A stretch of 64,000 nt of DNA from Amycolatopsis sp. 2-15 (GCF_030285625.1 NZ_CP127294.1:3916001-3980000), one strand, 5' to 3'; positions 50,577 to 60,000 are shown, numbered from the stretch's first letter. A program made the numbers and translations. The notes: a model not told the origin generated them from the sequence alone.

Positions 50577-51350
50577 AGGGGTTGGGTTTCACCATTGTCA
50601 ACCGACGCGGACGTCGGCTTCCTGTACCCGCGTCGTCCGCCGGAGAGGCGGAGACTGCGGGGATCGCTTACTCGTAACCGAGAACCACCTTCCAATCCGA
50701 TGGGACTGCGGTACCCGCGCGGCACTACTGCACAGCCGCCGCGGGCGATCCAATGATGTGCCCTTTCCCTTCTTTCCGGGTTCTTCTTCTTACTGTGCAC
50801 TTCCACTGCTACCGCTGCGGGCGTCACCAGGCCGGAACCCTTTCCCTGATCGGCCCCAGCATGCGTAACGCCGCTGGTCACTGCCCGGAACCCCGTCCGT
50901 GATCGGCTCCGGCCACCTGACCGTCCTGCACACACTGACTTCGCACTGCCACTTACCGGATAGATACTGCGGTACTCACATATTGCAGCGGTCAACAACC
51001 TCACAAGCGCACCTGCGCCGCTTGCGTCCTGCACCGGGACCGTCTGGCCAATTCCGTCTTCCGTGCCGATCCCGGGTCGTTCACCGGTCACCAGCCGAGA
51101 CCTGTCCGTTGATTGGCCCCGCCCTGCCTGACCGCCTTGTCTCATCTCGCGGGTAGTTCCGTCATCTCCCGCGCCTGCTTGACGTTGTCTCTCTCGGTAC
51201 ATGGAGAACACTACACACGGCCCGGGTTGAATGTCTACCCCAGCCACCATAGATTTGCTCCCGTGTCGGCGACATGAACCCTCGCCGGCCCGAACTCGCA
51301 GGTCAGCGCCGACACGCGATGGGCACCGGTACACAGAAGGGTGATGAGGC
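50577..51350. other. Long non-coding region with degenerate repeats
   Basis: About 770 bases without a supported gene. A repeat unit of roughly 30-35 bp occurs three times in imperfect form (about 50824-50860, 50872-50910 and 51085-51122), sharing GGTCAC, CCGGAACC or CCGAGACC, GTCCG and TGATCGG or TGATTGG. The middle and last units continue similarly with CCTGACCG. Local GC is lower than in flanking genes. It may be a regulatory region, an RNA gene or a relic. Confidence 0.5.
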
Positions 51351-51602
51351 ATGGCCGACTCCACCGCGCGGCAGGATCCGTTCGACCTCGACAAGGTGCG
51401 CGACCACCGGGAGTACACCCGTGCACTTACCCAGCTGATCGAACGCGGCCGCCGGGAGCCGTGGACAGCGCTTCTGTCCGGCACCGAGGCCTACGTCATC
51501 GCCGAACTGCTCGGCCAATACGCCCAACTCGACCCCACCGCCGAGCTCAGCCAGCTGGCCGCCGCCCTCGCCAGCCGCCTCTACAGCCGGCTCGGCGCGT
51601 GA
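51351..51602 (+). CDS. Small helical protein of unknown function
   Basis: An 83-residue protein, ATG at 51351. It is helical and charged: DPFDLDKVRDHREYTRALTQ, LIERGRREPWTALLSGTEAY and a Leu/Ala-rich end. I do not recognise a family. It lies 72 bp upstream of the short ANTAR gene on the same strand and is probably co-transcribed with it. Confidence 0.55.
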   Translation: MADSTARQDPFDLDKVRDHREYTRALTQLIERGRREPWTALLSGTEAYVIAELLGQYAQLDPTAELSQLAAALASRLYSRLGA

Positions 51603-51674
51603 CCAACCGCGCCAGCCACGGGTAAATTCGAATGTCCTGCGGATCGGATGGCCAGCGGATCGAGGGGAGCGACC

Positions 51675-52085
51675 ATGTCCACGGTGGAGTCACAGCCTTG
51701 GCGGACGAGCCGATCGACGCCGACCCCGCGGCACGCGCCCGAGGGCACTGATGCCTTGGCGGTGCTCGCCGAGGAGAACCGACAGCTGCGTCAGGCGCTG
51801 CAGAGCCGAGGGGTGATCGAACAGGCTAAGGGTGTGCTGATGGCACAGCGCTGCTGCGGTGCGGACGAGGCGTTCGCCGTGCTTGTGAAGCTGTCCCAGG
51901 ACACCAACGTCAAGCTCTGCGACGTCGCACGCGCGTTCCTCGACGAGTTCCTCACCACCGCACCCCGAGCCCGCCAGGAGGCCCCACGGCCTCGACTTGA
52001 CCGGGGTGCCACGTACGGACATCCCGCTTCCGGGTCATCACCCAGTCCGTCGCCGGCGTCAGTGCGTGCACTGCCGAGCAGTTGA
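51675..52085 (+). CDS. Short ANTAR-domain protein (copy 3)
   Basis: A 136-residue protein, ATG at 51675 behind GAGGGGAGCGACC, the same ribosome site as copy 1. The coil LAVLAEENRQLRQALQSRG leads into the ANTAR domain [39 protein letters not shown] and RAFLDEFLTTAP. The C-terminal 35 residues (PRPRLDRGATYGHPASGSSP) are encoded by sequence that is non-coding 3' flank in copies 1 and 2. This shows either that the ancestral gene was longer or that the stop was lost here. No sensor domain. Confidence 0.85.
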   Translation: MSTVESQPWRTSRSTPTPRHAPEGTDALAVLAEENRQLRQALQSRGVIEQAKGVLMAQRCCGADEAFAVLVKLSQDTNVKLCDVARAFLDEFLTTAPRARQEAPRPRLDRGATYGHPASGSSPSPSPASVRALPSS

Positions 52086-52115
52086 GGGGGTTCGGGGTGA
52101 CCCCGCCGGGATCGC

Positions 52116-52973
52116 TCAGCCCGGTGTCGTCTCGCCGCCCAGCGCTGCCATGACTTCGCCGCTGTAGTACGACGAAAGGCGGTTGGCGGCCAGAAAAACG
52201 TAGGACGGCGCAAGGTCGTCCGGGTGCGCGGCGCGTTCGAACGGCACCTGCAGCCCGAACTTCTCGACCTTCTCCGGCGGGAACGTCGACGGGATCAGCG
52301 GCGTCCACACGGGGCCGGGCGCCACGCAGTTGATCCGGATGCCGCGATCGGCGAGCGCCTGCGCCATAGCCATGGTCCACGCGTGTATCGCGCCCTTCGT
52401 CGCGGAGTAGTCGATGAGGGACTTGTTGCCACGAAGGCCGTTCACCGAACCAGTGTTGATGATGGCCGCGCCCTCGCGCAGGTGCGGCAGTGCGGCCGCA
52501 GTGACCCGGAAGTAGCTGTGCATGTTGACGTCGAACGTGTGCATCCACTGTTCTTCGGTCAGATCTTCGGGGTTGTCCACCGGCCACTGAGTCGCGGCGT
52601 TGTTCACCAGGATGTCGAGCCCGTGCAGGTGGCGCACAGTCTGGTCGACGACCTCGCGGCACTGGTGCGCGACAGCCAGATCCCCCGGCAGCAACAGGCA
52701 TTCGCGGCCCTCGGCGCGAACCCGCTCAGCGGTGTACTCGGCGTCCTCGTGCTCGCTGAGGTACGCGATCGCGACGTCGGCGCCCTCCTTCGCGAATGCG
52801 ATCGCCACGGCACGTCCGATCCCGGAGTCCCCGCCCGTGATCAAAGCCCGTTTCCCGGCGAGCAGGCCGCGCCCCTCGTAGCCGGCCATCGTGTCTCGCG
52901 GCCGCGGGTCCATGTCCTCGGTCAGGCCTGGCGGTTCCTGTCGCTGCGGCGGGCGTAGTCGTTCTTCGGCCAC
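52116..52973 (-). CDS. SDR family oxidoreductase (YhdF/GSP39-like)
   Basis: A 285-residue SDR of the general-stress-protein-39 type, from the GTG at 52973 behind GAGGAGGG. The N-terminal extension (RPPQRQEPPGLTEDMDPRP) before GKRALITGGDSGIGRAVAI is characteristic of this subgroup. It has NNAATQWP, the catalytic Ser in TGSVNGLRG, YSATKGA and a PVWTPLIPSTF loop. Substrate unknown; homologues are stress-induced. It starts 49 bp after the alcohol dehydrogenase gene, on the same strand, and is probably its operon partner. Confidence 0.9.
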   Translation of the reverse strand: MAEERLRPPQRQEPPGLTEDMDPRPRDTMAGYEGRGLLAGKRALITGGDSGIGRAVAIAFAKEGADVAIAYLSEHEDAEYTAERVRAEGRECLLLPGDLAVAHQCREVVDQTVRHLHGLDILVNNAATQWPVDNPEDLTEEQWMHTFDVNMHSYFRVTAAALPHLREGAAIINTGSVNGLRGNKSLIDYSATKGAIHAWTMAMAQALADRGIRINCVAPGPVWTPLIPSTFPPEKVEKFGLQVPFERAAHPDDLAPSYVFLAANRLSSYYSGEVMAALGGETTPG

Positions 52974-53022
52974 GGGCCCTCCTCGAGATGCGGATCGACG
53001 GTGTGTGCCACTGGTGCAGCGC

Positions 53023-54213
53023 TCAGGCGGCGGGCTGCAGCAGGATCTTCTGCGCGCCCTCGAGCTTCTTCTGAAAGATGTCGTACGCCCGCGGCGCGTC
53101 GGCCAGTGGCAGCTTGTGCGTGGCGAAACCCTCGACCCCGAGCGGATCACCGTCAGCGGTGAGGACCGGCATGATGTCGTCGATCCAATGCCGCACGTTG
53201 GCCTGGCCCATGCGCAGCTGGATCTGCTTGTCGAACAGCTCCATCATCGGCAGCGGGTCGACCATCCCGCCGTACACACCCGAGAGTGAGATCGTGCCGC
53301 CACGACGCACGCTGTCGATCGCGGCGTACAACACGCTCAGACGGTCGATACCCGCCTTCTCGGTGATCTTCGCGCCGACCTGCTGCGGCAACAGGGCGAC
53401 GAGGCTCTGCGCCAATCGGCCGATCGGCGCGCCATGAGCCTCCATGCCCACGGCATCGATCACCGCGTCCGCGCCCCGCCCACCGGTGAGCTGCCGGATC
53501 GACTCGGCAATGTCCTTGTGGTCGCGGACGTCAAGGACAGTGGCGCCGTGCGAACGCGCTCGCGCGAGCCGCTCCGGTACGAGGTCGACACCGATCACCT
53601 CGCCGGCCCCGCGGTGCCGCGCGACGCGGCAGGCCATCTGCCCGATCGGCCCCAGCCCGAACACCACGACCGAACCGCCGCCGGGCACGTCCGCGTACTC
53701 GACGGCCTGCCACGCCGTCGGGACCACGTCGGACAGGTAGACGAACCGCTCGTCCGGCGGGCCGTCCGGGACCTTGATCGGCCCGTACTGGGCCTGCGGC
53801 ACCCTCAGGTACTCCGCCTGCCCGCCCGGCACCCGGCCGTAGAGCTTGGTGTACCCGAGCAGCGACGCGCCCTTGCCCTGGCTGGTCACCTGCGTCGTCT
53901 CGCACTGCGACTGCAGGCCACGTTCGCACATCCAGCAATGGCCGCACGAAATGTTGAAGGGGACCACCACACGGTCACCGGGCTTGATCCCGGTCACCGC
54001 CGCGCCGACCTCCTCCACCACGCCCATCGGCTCGTGCCCCAGGATGTCGCCCTCGGTCATGAAGGCACCGAGCACCTCGTACAGGTGCAGATCCGACCCG
54101 CAGATCCCGGTGGACGTGATCCGCACGATCGCGTCCGTCGGCTCCTCGAGCCTCGGGTCGGGCACGGTGTCCACGCGGACGTCGCGCTTGCCGTGCCAGG
54201 TCACTGCCTTCAT
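53023..54213 (-). CDS. Zinc-dependent alcohol dehydrogenase (formaldehyde-dehydrogenase-like)
   Basis: A 396-residue medium-chain dehydrogenase from the ATG at 54213 (MKAVTWHGKRDVRVDTV). The catalytic zinc site is in TGICGSDLHLYEV and GHEPMGVVEEVG; the structural zinc cysteines are in CGHCWMCERGLQSQC; and the NAD-binding glycines are in VFGLGPIGQMA, followed by GVDLVPERLARA. The sequence MKAVTWHGK and the C-terminal region with LRMGQANVRHW match the glutathione-independent formaldehyde-dehydrogenase-like group (threonine/FDH family). The real substrate is unknown. First gene of an ADH-SDR operon. Confidence 0.92.
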   Translation of the reverse strand: MKAVTWHGKRDVRVDTVPDPRLEEPTDAIVRITSTGICGSDLHLYEVLGAFMTEGDILGHEPMGVVEEVGAAVTGIKPGDRVVVPFNISCGHCWMCERGLQSQCETTQVTSQGKGASLLGYTKLYGRVPGGQAEYLRVPQAQYGPIKVPDGPPDERFVYLSDVVPTAWQAVEYADVPGGGSVVVFGLGPIGQMACRVARHRGAGEVIGVDLVPERLARARSHGATVLDVRDHKDIAESIRQLTGGRGADAVIDAVGMEAHGAPIGRLAQSLVALLPQQVGAKITEKAGIDRLSVLYAAIDSVRRGGTISLSGVYGGMVDPLPMMELFDKQIQLRMGQANVRHWIDDIMPVLTADGDPLGVEGFATHKLPLADAPRAYDIFQKKLEGAQKILLQPAA

Positions 54214-54317
54214 CGCGCTCCCTTTCACCATGGAAAAAGCCAACTGGTTCCCGGATTTCCTGACGACCGGCAGCGCAAACGCGATTCACCTGTCCGGAAC
54301 CGGCTCGTGTCGGCTGC

Positions 54318-54797
54318 TCAGGCTGTCGCGCTGTGCAGTTTCAGTGGATCTTTCGGCGCCTGTGCCCGCGCGTCGACCATGCGCTGCCCCAGTTCCTGCA
54401 GGCGTTTGCGTCCCATCGCGGAGCGCACCTGCGGAAACCAGTCGTTCTCCTCCTCGCCCACGTGGTGGCGGACGTTCTCGACAAGCACGGTGACCTTCGC
54501 GTCGAACGTCTCGTCCGCGGCGTCCAAGCCGATGAGCTCGGACAACATCCAGACGACGATGTGGTGCTCCTCCACGCTTTCCAGCACGTGATCCGCCGTC
54601 TCCGGCACGGCTTCCCGGGCAGCCGGGTAGAAGATCTCTTCCTCGATGTAGGCGTGGACAGTCAACTCTTCGATGATCGAGTCGACCACCCGCCGCTTCT
54701 CCTGATACGCCTTATCCCCCGCTTTTTCGAACTGCTTGAAGAGCTTCTCGACAGTCTTGTGGTCGTCCTTCAGCAACACGATCGCGTCAGTGGACAC
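54318..54797 (-). CDS. Hemerythrin-like protein
   Basis: A 159-residue protein from the GTG at 54797 behind AGGAGGG. The four-helix hemerythrin pattern is seen: LLKDDHKTVEKLFKQFE (helix 1 His), ELTVHAYIEEEIFYPAA (His-x3-Glu), VEEHHIVVWML and NVRHHVGEEENDWFP. These histidines and carboxylates can bind a di-iron site for O2, NO or redox sensing. Actinobacterial relatives influence peroxide and nitrosative stress responses. It lies 104 bp upstream of the ADH gene start on the same strand, so it may lead a three-gene stress operon. Confidence 0.9.
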   Translation of the reverse strand: MSTDAIVLLKDDHKTVEKLFKQFEKAGDKAYQEKRRVVDSIIEELTVHAYIEEEIFYPAAREAVPETADHVLESVEEHHIVVWMLSELIGLDAADETFDAKVTVLVENVRHHVGEEENDWFPQVRSAMGRKRLQELGQRMVDARAQAPKDPLKLHSATA

Positions 54798-55112
54798 CGA
54801 CCCTCCTCCTTCACCCTCGCCGTCTCGCCCCCGGACCCCCGGGGGCGACATGCACGCCGGAGTACCCCCGGGATCACGGGGAAAACATCCGGCGTGCCGT
54901 TGCTGCGCGCCCGCTCGGCGTGGCGAATCGTTCTGGTCGGGCCGCCCAGCACAGGGGGAACCGCGGGGGTGGCCGCTTTACGGGCCGGCGACTCGTGCAC
55001 CACGCACCCGACATCGCACAGGTCCTCAGGGATGACCGCGCCCTGTAGAGCTCAGTACAGAAGTATGCCCTGCAGGCTCAGGACCGGCTTACTCGTCATC
55101 GCAAGTCGGCGC
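54798..55112. other. Intergenic region between hemerythrin and ATP-grasp genes
   Basis: About 315 bases. Presumably the hemerythrin promoter plus the end of the ATP-grasp unit. No repeat, hairpin or gene that I can support. Confidence 0.35.
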
Positions 55113-56389
55113 TCACGACTCGGCGAACTCGAACCGCAGCTCGGCGACGCACTGCTCGTACTTCTGTTCCATCTCGTGCTCGCTCTGCGCGGCGATGAGG
55201 ATCTGCGCGAGCTCGTAGGAGTAGCTGTCCTGCTCGGGAAGCTCGGACAGGCGCTGCCCTTCGCGCGGGCTGACGTCGATCACGATGCCGTCGATCTTCT
55301 CCTCCAACGCGGCGATCTCGGCTTCGGTCGGCGCCCGCGTCACCACAGCGTCGCTGGAGAATCGCCGCAGATACCACCGCCCGGCGATGCGGTAGGGACC
55401 GTGGGAATCACGGGGTTTCGGTGCTTCGCCGAGGCCGAGTCGGACCATGATGTCGTGGTTGGTGACACCGTCGACCAGTTCGAAAAGCTCGGCGTGGACT
55501 GCGAATGCCGTGGGTTGATCTCCAGCAGGCTGACCTGAGCGGTCCCGACGTCGCAGAAGAACTCGATGCTGAAGGTCGCGTTGTCGAAGCAGATCCGGGG
55601 CATCACAAGCTGCGCGGCGTCTTCCATGCGCCGCACCATGTCGTCGGGCAGCTGGGATGGGTACTGGTGTCTGAGGAACGAAGAGCGTTCGGGGTAGTCG
55701 ACCGAGTCCAGTGCTGCGTAGACGGTCACCTCGCCGTTCCAGACGTACCCCTCCACCGCGGCCTGTACCCCGGACAGCTCCGCCTCGGCGAGGCAGGCGG
55801 CCCCACCCACCGAAGCGATCTCAAGCGGCAGATCAACCTTGCCGAGGACGTGATCGAACGGGTCGCCGACGCGTCCGACCCCCTGGCGGATTTCCGTGAC
55901 AGCGGCGGCGAAATCCTCCTGATCGGTCACGTGGAAAGCGAGCTCCGAGGAGAACGACTTCACCGGCTTGAGCCACACGGGAAAGGACATGCCCTCGGGC
56001 AACCCTGGTTCTTCCTCGTCGAGATCGACGATGCCGAACGGCGGCGTCTCGTCAATCACCGCCCGTTGTTCGAGCCGGCTCCAGTACTTGTGCTCACACT
56101 TGAGAACCGCCTCGAGCGGGACGTGCGGCAGGCCGTGCTGCTCACACAGCAGAGGCACCAGCGTCGCGGCCGGGAAGTCCCAGAAGCCGACGATCGCGTC
56201 GATCCGGCCCTCGAACGCGGCCAACTCCTCCGCGGCTTTGTCCAGCAGCCCGACGATGTCGATCTCGCCGTGCTGGAGCTCCTCCGGGGTCAGCAGGCCG
56301 TGGAACGTGTAGTTTTCGGCGTCCGGCAAGCGTTCCAGCACTCGTGCGTTGTCGGCGTCGAGGCCGATCACGAAAATGTTCTTCGTCAT
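55113..56389 (-). pseudogene. ATP-grasp domain protein with one frameshift
   Basis: From the ATG at 56389: MTKNIFVIGLDADNARVLER, FHGLLTPEELQHGEIDI, IVGFWDFPAATLVPLLCEQ (pre-ATP-grasp), FPVWLKPVKSFSSELAF, VEGYVWNGEVTVYAALDS and VSLLEINPRHSQS. This is the layout of carboxylate-amine-ligase-type ATP-grasp enzymes, with INPR as the metal-binding end. At about 55506 one base is missing and the remainder (HAELFELVDGVTNHDIMVRL, GEAPKPRDSHGPYRIAG, to RFEFAES, stop 55113) lies in another frame. Joined, it makes about 425 residues. It may be a true pseudogene or an assembly error; everything else looks under selection. Confidence 0.82.
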
Positions 56390-56493
56390 CCGGTCGGTTT
56401 CCCGTTCGTCGTCGTGGTCATGGAATTCCCCGTGACCACGGCGACAAACTGGGCCATCTGGCACAACATGCACGACAGCAGGGTGAACGCGGT

Positions 56494-58524
56494 TCAGACC
56501 AAATCGCGCGGGACCACGCGGTGCCAGTTGCGCGAGATGATCCGGCGGGCGCCTTCGTAGGCGTCGAGGCGGGCGTCGACGATGAACTCGTCGGGGGTGC
56601 AGGAAACCCGGGTGCGGGTCTCGCTCCGGGCCGACCACTCGCCTCGTTCGAACGTCACGACCCATTCCGTTTCGGCCATGGCGGAGCAGAAGTCGTCGGC
56701 GACCCAGCTGTAGCGTTCGTGCACGTCACGGGTGATCGCGAGGTCGATGTCGTTGTACCGGACGGTGCCGGAGTTCTTCACGATGTCCAGTGCGGAGTGG
56801 TAGTCGACCAGGTCCCGCGAGACCGTCCAGCGCTGCTCGGGCGGGGTCAGTGCGGTGGTCGAGACCGGCGGCGTCCCTTCCGGCTGTTCGAACGGCCGCT
56901 CGGAGACCTCGTCGGATTCTGCGACCGGCCGCACCGGGAGGGTCAGCGTGCTTTGTCCGGTGTGGATGGACAGCATGACCGGCTCCGGCGGCGGCCAGGC
57001 GAGCGGCCAGTACGAAGTGGACAGAGAAAGCCGAATCCGGTGCCCCGCTGGGAAAGCCTGCGCCACCCCGTTCAGTTCGAACTGAACCTCGTAGACCTGC
57101 CCGGGTTCCAGAGCAACGGGGTTTTCATGGCCTTCGCGGTGCGTGAGGTTGAGCAGCCCGTACGTCACACGGGTGGCACTCCCGTCCGGGGCCACGTCCG
57201 ACAGCCGCGCCGCCACCATCGCCACCGGCCGGTCGGCCGAGATCGTCAGCCGCACCTGAGGTGCACCAAGGATTTCACAGCGGTCGGTGAGCACGTCAGT
57301 GTCGAAGACGAGCGATCCGCCGTCTTCCTCGCGCTGGTCGTAGGGCAGGTCGGGAGGTGCGCTGTAGGAAGCCCACTTCCCCGCGAACTGACCCACCGAC
57401 AGCGGCGAGGACAGATGCAGAGTTTCCTCGGGGGCGGTTTCGCCGGGCCGGGCGATCCGGTGGGGCGCGAGCGGGTGTTCCGACGGCGCTACGTGGGGCG
57501 AGGGCCAGCACGCCTCACCGACCCACCGCCCTGGCCGGTCTTCATAGGAGGTCGACGGCGGGACGCTGTCCTGCATCCACGTGCGCAGCATCGGGCCGTC
57601 CATCACACCGTTGTCGACGTCCTTGAGCCAGTGGTCCCACCAGCGCACCACTTCCTGGAGGTAGCCGATCGCCGGCCCGGGTTCGCCCAGGTGCGGGTAC
57701 TTGTGCGACCACGGGCCGATCAGGCCGCGCCGCGGCACGTCGAGGTGGGCCAGCAGCCTCGTCACCGCGTTCGAGTAGCCGTCGGCCCAGCCGCTGGAGG
57801 CGAGTACCGGCACCTGCACGTCGTGGTAGTTCTCCGACACCGACGCGTGCCGCCAGTACTCGTCGCGCCGCTGGTGCCGCAGCCACTGCTCGGCCCACAG
57901 GCTGCAGTGCTCCAGCCGCGCGAGCCACATCTCGCGCCAGCGATCCCCCACCAGCGCGGGATCCGGCGGCAAGGTCGCGTCGGAGAACATCGTGCCGGAC
58001 TCCGCGACGTTGTCCGACAACAGACAACCACCCATGTAGTGCATGTCGTCGGCGAACCGGTCGTCGGTGAACGACGAGATCACGATCGCCCGCAGGCTCG
58101 GCGGTTTCCGCGCGGCCACCTGCAGCGCGGCGAACCCGCCCCACGAGATGCCCATCATCCCCGTGACGCCACTGCACCAGGGCTGCGATGCCAGCCACGC
58201 CAGCACGTCCTCCGCGTCCTGCTGCTCGGACTCCAGATACTCGTCCTCAAGAACCCCCTCGGACTCCCCGGTGCCGCGGATGTCGACACGCACACAGGCG
58301 TACCCGTGGCCGGCGAGGTAGGGGTGATGAATCGAGTCGCGAACCGAAGTGAGATCACGCTTGCGATAGGGGATGTACTCCAGAATTCCCGGCACCGGCA
58401 CGGATTCCGAGCCGGCCGGTCGCCAAATTCTGGCCGCCAGCCGGATCCCGCCCGACACGGAAATCCAGACGTTCTCGTCCTCGATGATGTCGTACGGCAG
58501 CGACGCGAGCGCACGGGTACCCAT
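56494..58524 (-). CDS. CocE/NonD-family hydrolase (X-Pro dipeptidyl-peptidase S15 type)
   Basis: A 676-residue hydrolase from the ATG at 58524 (MGTRALASLPYD). The catalytic Ser is in the elbow MMGISWGGFAALQVAA, with an upstream oxyanion-type YIPYRKRD and the RVDIRGTGESEG strand; an Asp and His follow in SGWADGYSNA and IGPWSHKYPH. The C-terminal third is the jelly-roll XPP_C domain (FDTDVLTDRCEILG, VRLTISADRPVAMVAARLSD, GHRIRLSLSTSYWPL). Relatives include cocaine esterase and acylases; the substrate is unknown. The frame is open upstream through a VOC gene remnant. Confidence 0.9.
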   Translation of the reverse strand: MGTRALASLPYDIIEDENVWISVSGGIRLAARIWRPAGSESVPVPGILEYIPYRKRDLTSVRDSIHHPYLAGHGYACVRVDIRGTGESEGVLEDEYLESEQQDAEDVLAWLASQPWCSGVTGMMGISWGGFAALQVAARKPPSLRAIVISSFTDDRFADDMHYMGGCLLSDNVAESGTMFSDATLPPDPALVGDRWREMWLARLEHCSLWAEQWLRHQRRDEYWRHASVSENYHDVQVPVLASSGWADGYSNAVTRLLAHLDVPRRGLIGPWSHKYPHLGEPGPAIGYLQEVVRWWDHWLKDVDNGVMDGPMLRTWMQDSVPPSTSYEDRPGRWVGEACWPSPHVAPSEHPLAPHRIARPGETAPEETLHLSSPLSVGQFAGKWASYSAPPDLPYDQREEDGGSLVFDTDVLTDRCEILGAPQVRLTISADRPVAMVAARLSDVAPDGSATRVTYGLLNLTHREGHENPVALEPGQVYEVQFELNGVAQAFPAGHRIRLSLSTSYWPLAWPPPEPVMLSIHTGQSTLTLPVRPVAESDEVSERPFEQPEGTPPVSTTALTPPEQRWTVSRDLVDYHSALDIVKNSGTVRYNDIDLAITRDVHERYSWVADDFCSAMAETEWVVTFERGEWSARSETRTRVSCTPDEFIVDARLDAYEGARRIISRNWHRVVPRDLV

Positions 58525-58689
58525 GGATCTTCGCGTACCCGGACCCACGGTCTCGGAAACACACCAACCGTTCCACCGGCAGCTCTGCTTCTCACCGCCG
58601 CGGCGGTGAGGTTGCCACTGGCGCGGATCACCGCAGGCTTCGCGGCCGACGATGCGCAAAACAGGTGGCGCTCGTTCACGAACCGCCGC

Positions 58690-58883
58690 CGATGGCGCGT
58701 GGCTGAGGTCTGCGAGGCAGAACACGTTCCCGTCGGGGTCGGCGAGTACCACGAAGTCGCGATCCGGCAGTTTCCACTATCCCACTCCGGTGAGACCTCG
58801 AGCCCGAGCGCAGCGCTCCAGAAAGCACTGGCACGAGACAGGTCGGTGACCCCTACCACGGGAAACCCCAGCCTCAGTGCCAT
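58690..58883 (-). pseudogene. VOC (glyoxalase-like) protein, frameshifted
   Basis: ATG at 58883: MALRLGFPVVGVTDLSRASA, then FWSAALGLEVSPEWDSGNCR in one frame. One base is missing near 58757, after which DFVVLADPDGNVFCLADLSH continues in the frame of the CocE gene, without a stop codon between. Together they give a short VOC-superfamily domain of the DPDGN type. The shifted frame thus reads in frame into the hydrolase start. Confidence 0.7.
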
Positions 58884-59118
58884 CGGCACCTCTCCTCGTC
58901 CTCCGCGCCACGCGCGGACAGCCTGGTTCTCGTCGCGTCCGGATGACCGCGCCTGCGTACCCGCCAACGTCCGTTCGCCGCGGTTGGCACCAGCGATGGC
59001 AACGCGGAGACCGGTCGGCCACAAAAGGGGTCGGTTTCACACCTCCGCCCGCGGGAATCCAGTCACCGCACGGTGAATCCATCCACGGGGCAGGCTCACG
59101 TGAAGGTGGTGGTGACCG

Positions 59119-59535
59119 GTGAAACCGGAGCCCACGTATCGAGAAGAACTGCTGCTGCGCCACTACGTAGAGTCAGTCGCTGAGCAGGTCGGAGTGGAAG
59201 CGACCGCGGTGCTGTGCGAGTGCGGCACGCCCTCGACCGCGTACGTCGCGCTCGCCGACACGTCACGCGCGTGGCCCGGGCGGCTGCTGATGCTCGCGTG
59301 GAGCAGTGACGACGGCTGGCGGCTCGCGCTCGAACCTGAAAGAGACGAACCGCCTGTGATCGTTGCCGCGTGGCCGGAATCGGTCCGCCCGGCCCCGTCG
59401 CGGGTCGCGCGCCGCCTACAGAACGAGCTGCGAACGCGGGCGCAGTCAGCCGCGACGGTGACGCCCACGCCGTCGGAAATTTCGGCCCACCCGTCGCGGC
59501 AGCCGGAACTTGCCTCCACACCGACCAGTCGGTGA
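59119..59535 (+). CDS. DUF6292-like protein
   Basis: A 138-residue protein, GTG at 59119 with AAGGTGGTGG upstream. It has YREELLLRHYVESVAEQVGV, TAYVALADTSRAWPGRLLML, WSSDDGWRLALEPE and VRPAPSRVARRLQNEL. This helix, two-strand (AY-AL / GR-LML-W---GW) and VA-RL layout fits the DUF6292 family of actinobacteria. The C-terminal 35 residues are Pro/Ser/Thr-rich and probably disordered. Function unknown. It is divergent from the VOC/CocE genes. Confidence 0.6.
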   Translation: MKPEPTYREELLLRHYVESVAEQVGVEATAVLCECGTPSTAYVALADTSRAWPGRLLMLAWSSDDGWRLALEPERDEPPVIVAAWPESVRPAPSRVARRLQNELRTRAQSAATVTPTPSEISAHPSRQPELASTPTSR

Positions 59536-59707
59536 AGTCTTGCCATGCGCCCATGGGGACCGTCAGCTGTGAGTCGACATCCGCCCGACGCGGACGCACA
59601 AACGATGCTGATGCAGCGACCCGCCCGTGTCGACCTAGGTGGCGCGGGTGCCCCACCTCCGCAGCGGTGTCAGCCGCGGCGCAACCCAGTTGCGGAGAGG
59701 AGACATC

Positions 59708-59950
59708 ATGGCCACCGGCGAAACCGGATTCGACGACGTCACCTACGACCTCGTGTCGGTGCAGTACCACGCCCTGAAAGCGGGACACGACTACGGCCAG
59801 TACGTCAGGGACGCGGACAACGCAGGCAAGCAGGACATCGCCGATTTCTTCCGCACCGTGATGGCGGAAGACTCGGCGCGAGCCAAGCAGTGTCACGAAT
59901 TCATCGAAGAGCTGTCCGGCAGCTCGGAATCGGGCCCAGCCGTCACCTGA
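59708..59950 (+). CDS. Small ferritin-like helical protein
   Basis: An 80-residue protein, ATG at 59708 with GGAGAGGAGAC upstream. TYDLVSVQYHALKAGHDYGQ, QDIADFFRTVMAEDSARAKQ and CHEFIEELSG form two long helices with E/H residues at positions that recall half of a ferritin-like four-helix bundle. Small actinobacterial homologues are common but undefined. It could bind metal as a dimer (inference). The gene lies after the DUF6292-like gene, possibly with its own promoter. Confidence 0.6.
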   Translation: MATGETGFDDVTYDLVSVQYHALKAGHDYGQYVRDADNAGKQDIADFFRTVMAEDSARAKQCHEFIEELSGSSESGPAVT

Positions 59951-60000
59951 AGCCGTTCGGCCGCAAGCCGGAAGCGGCGCCGGTGCACACGGTCGCCGGC

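Noticed and set aside
56344..59076. Plus-strand frame of about 910 codons opposite the ATP-grasp, CocE and VOC genes
   Set aside because: Antisense shadow with Arg/Gly/Val-biased composition and no family features.
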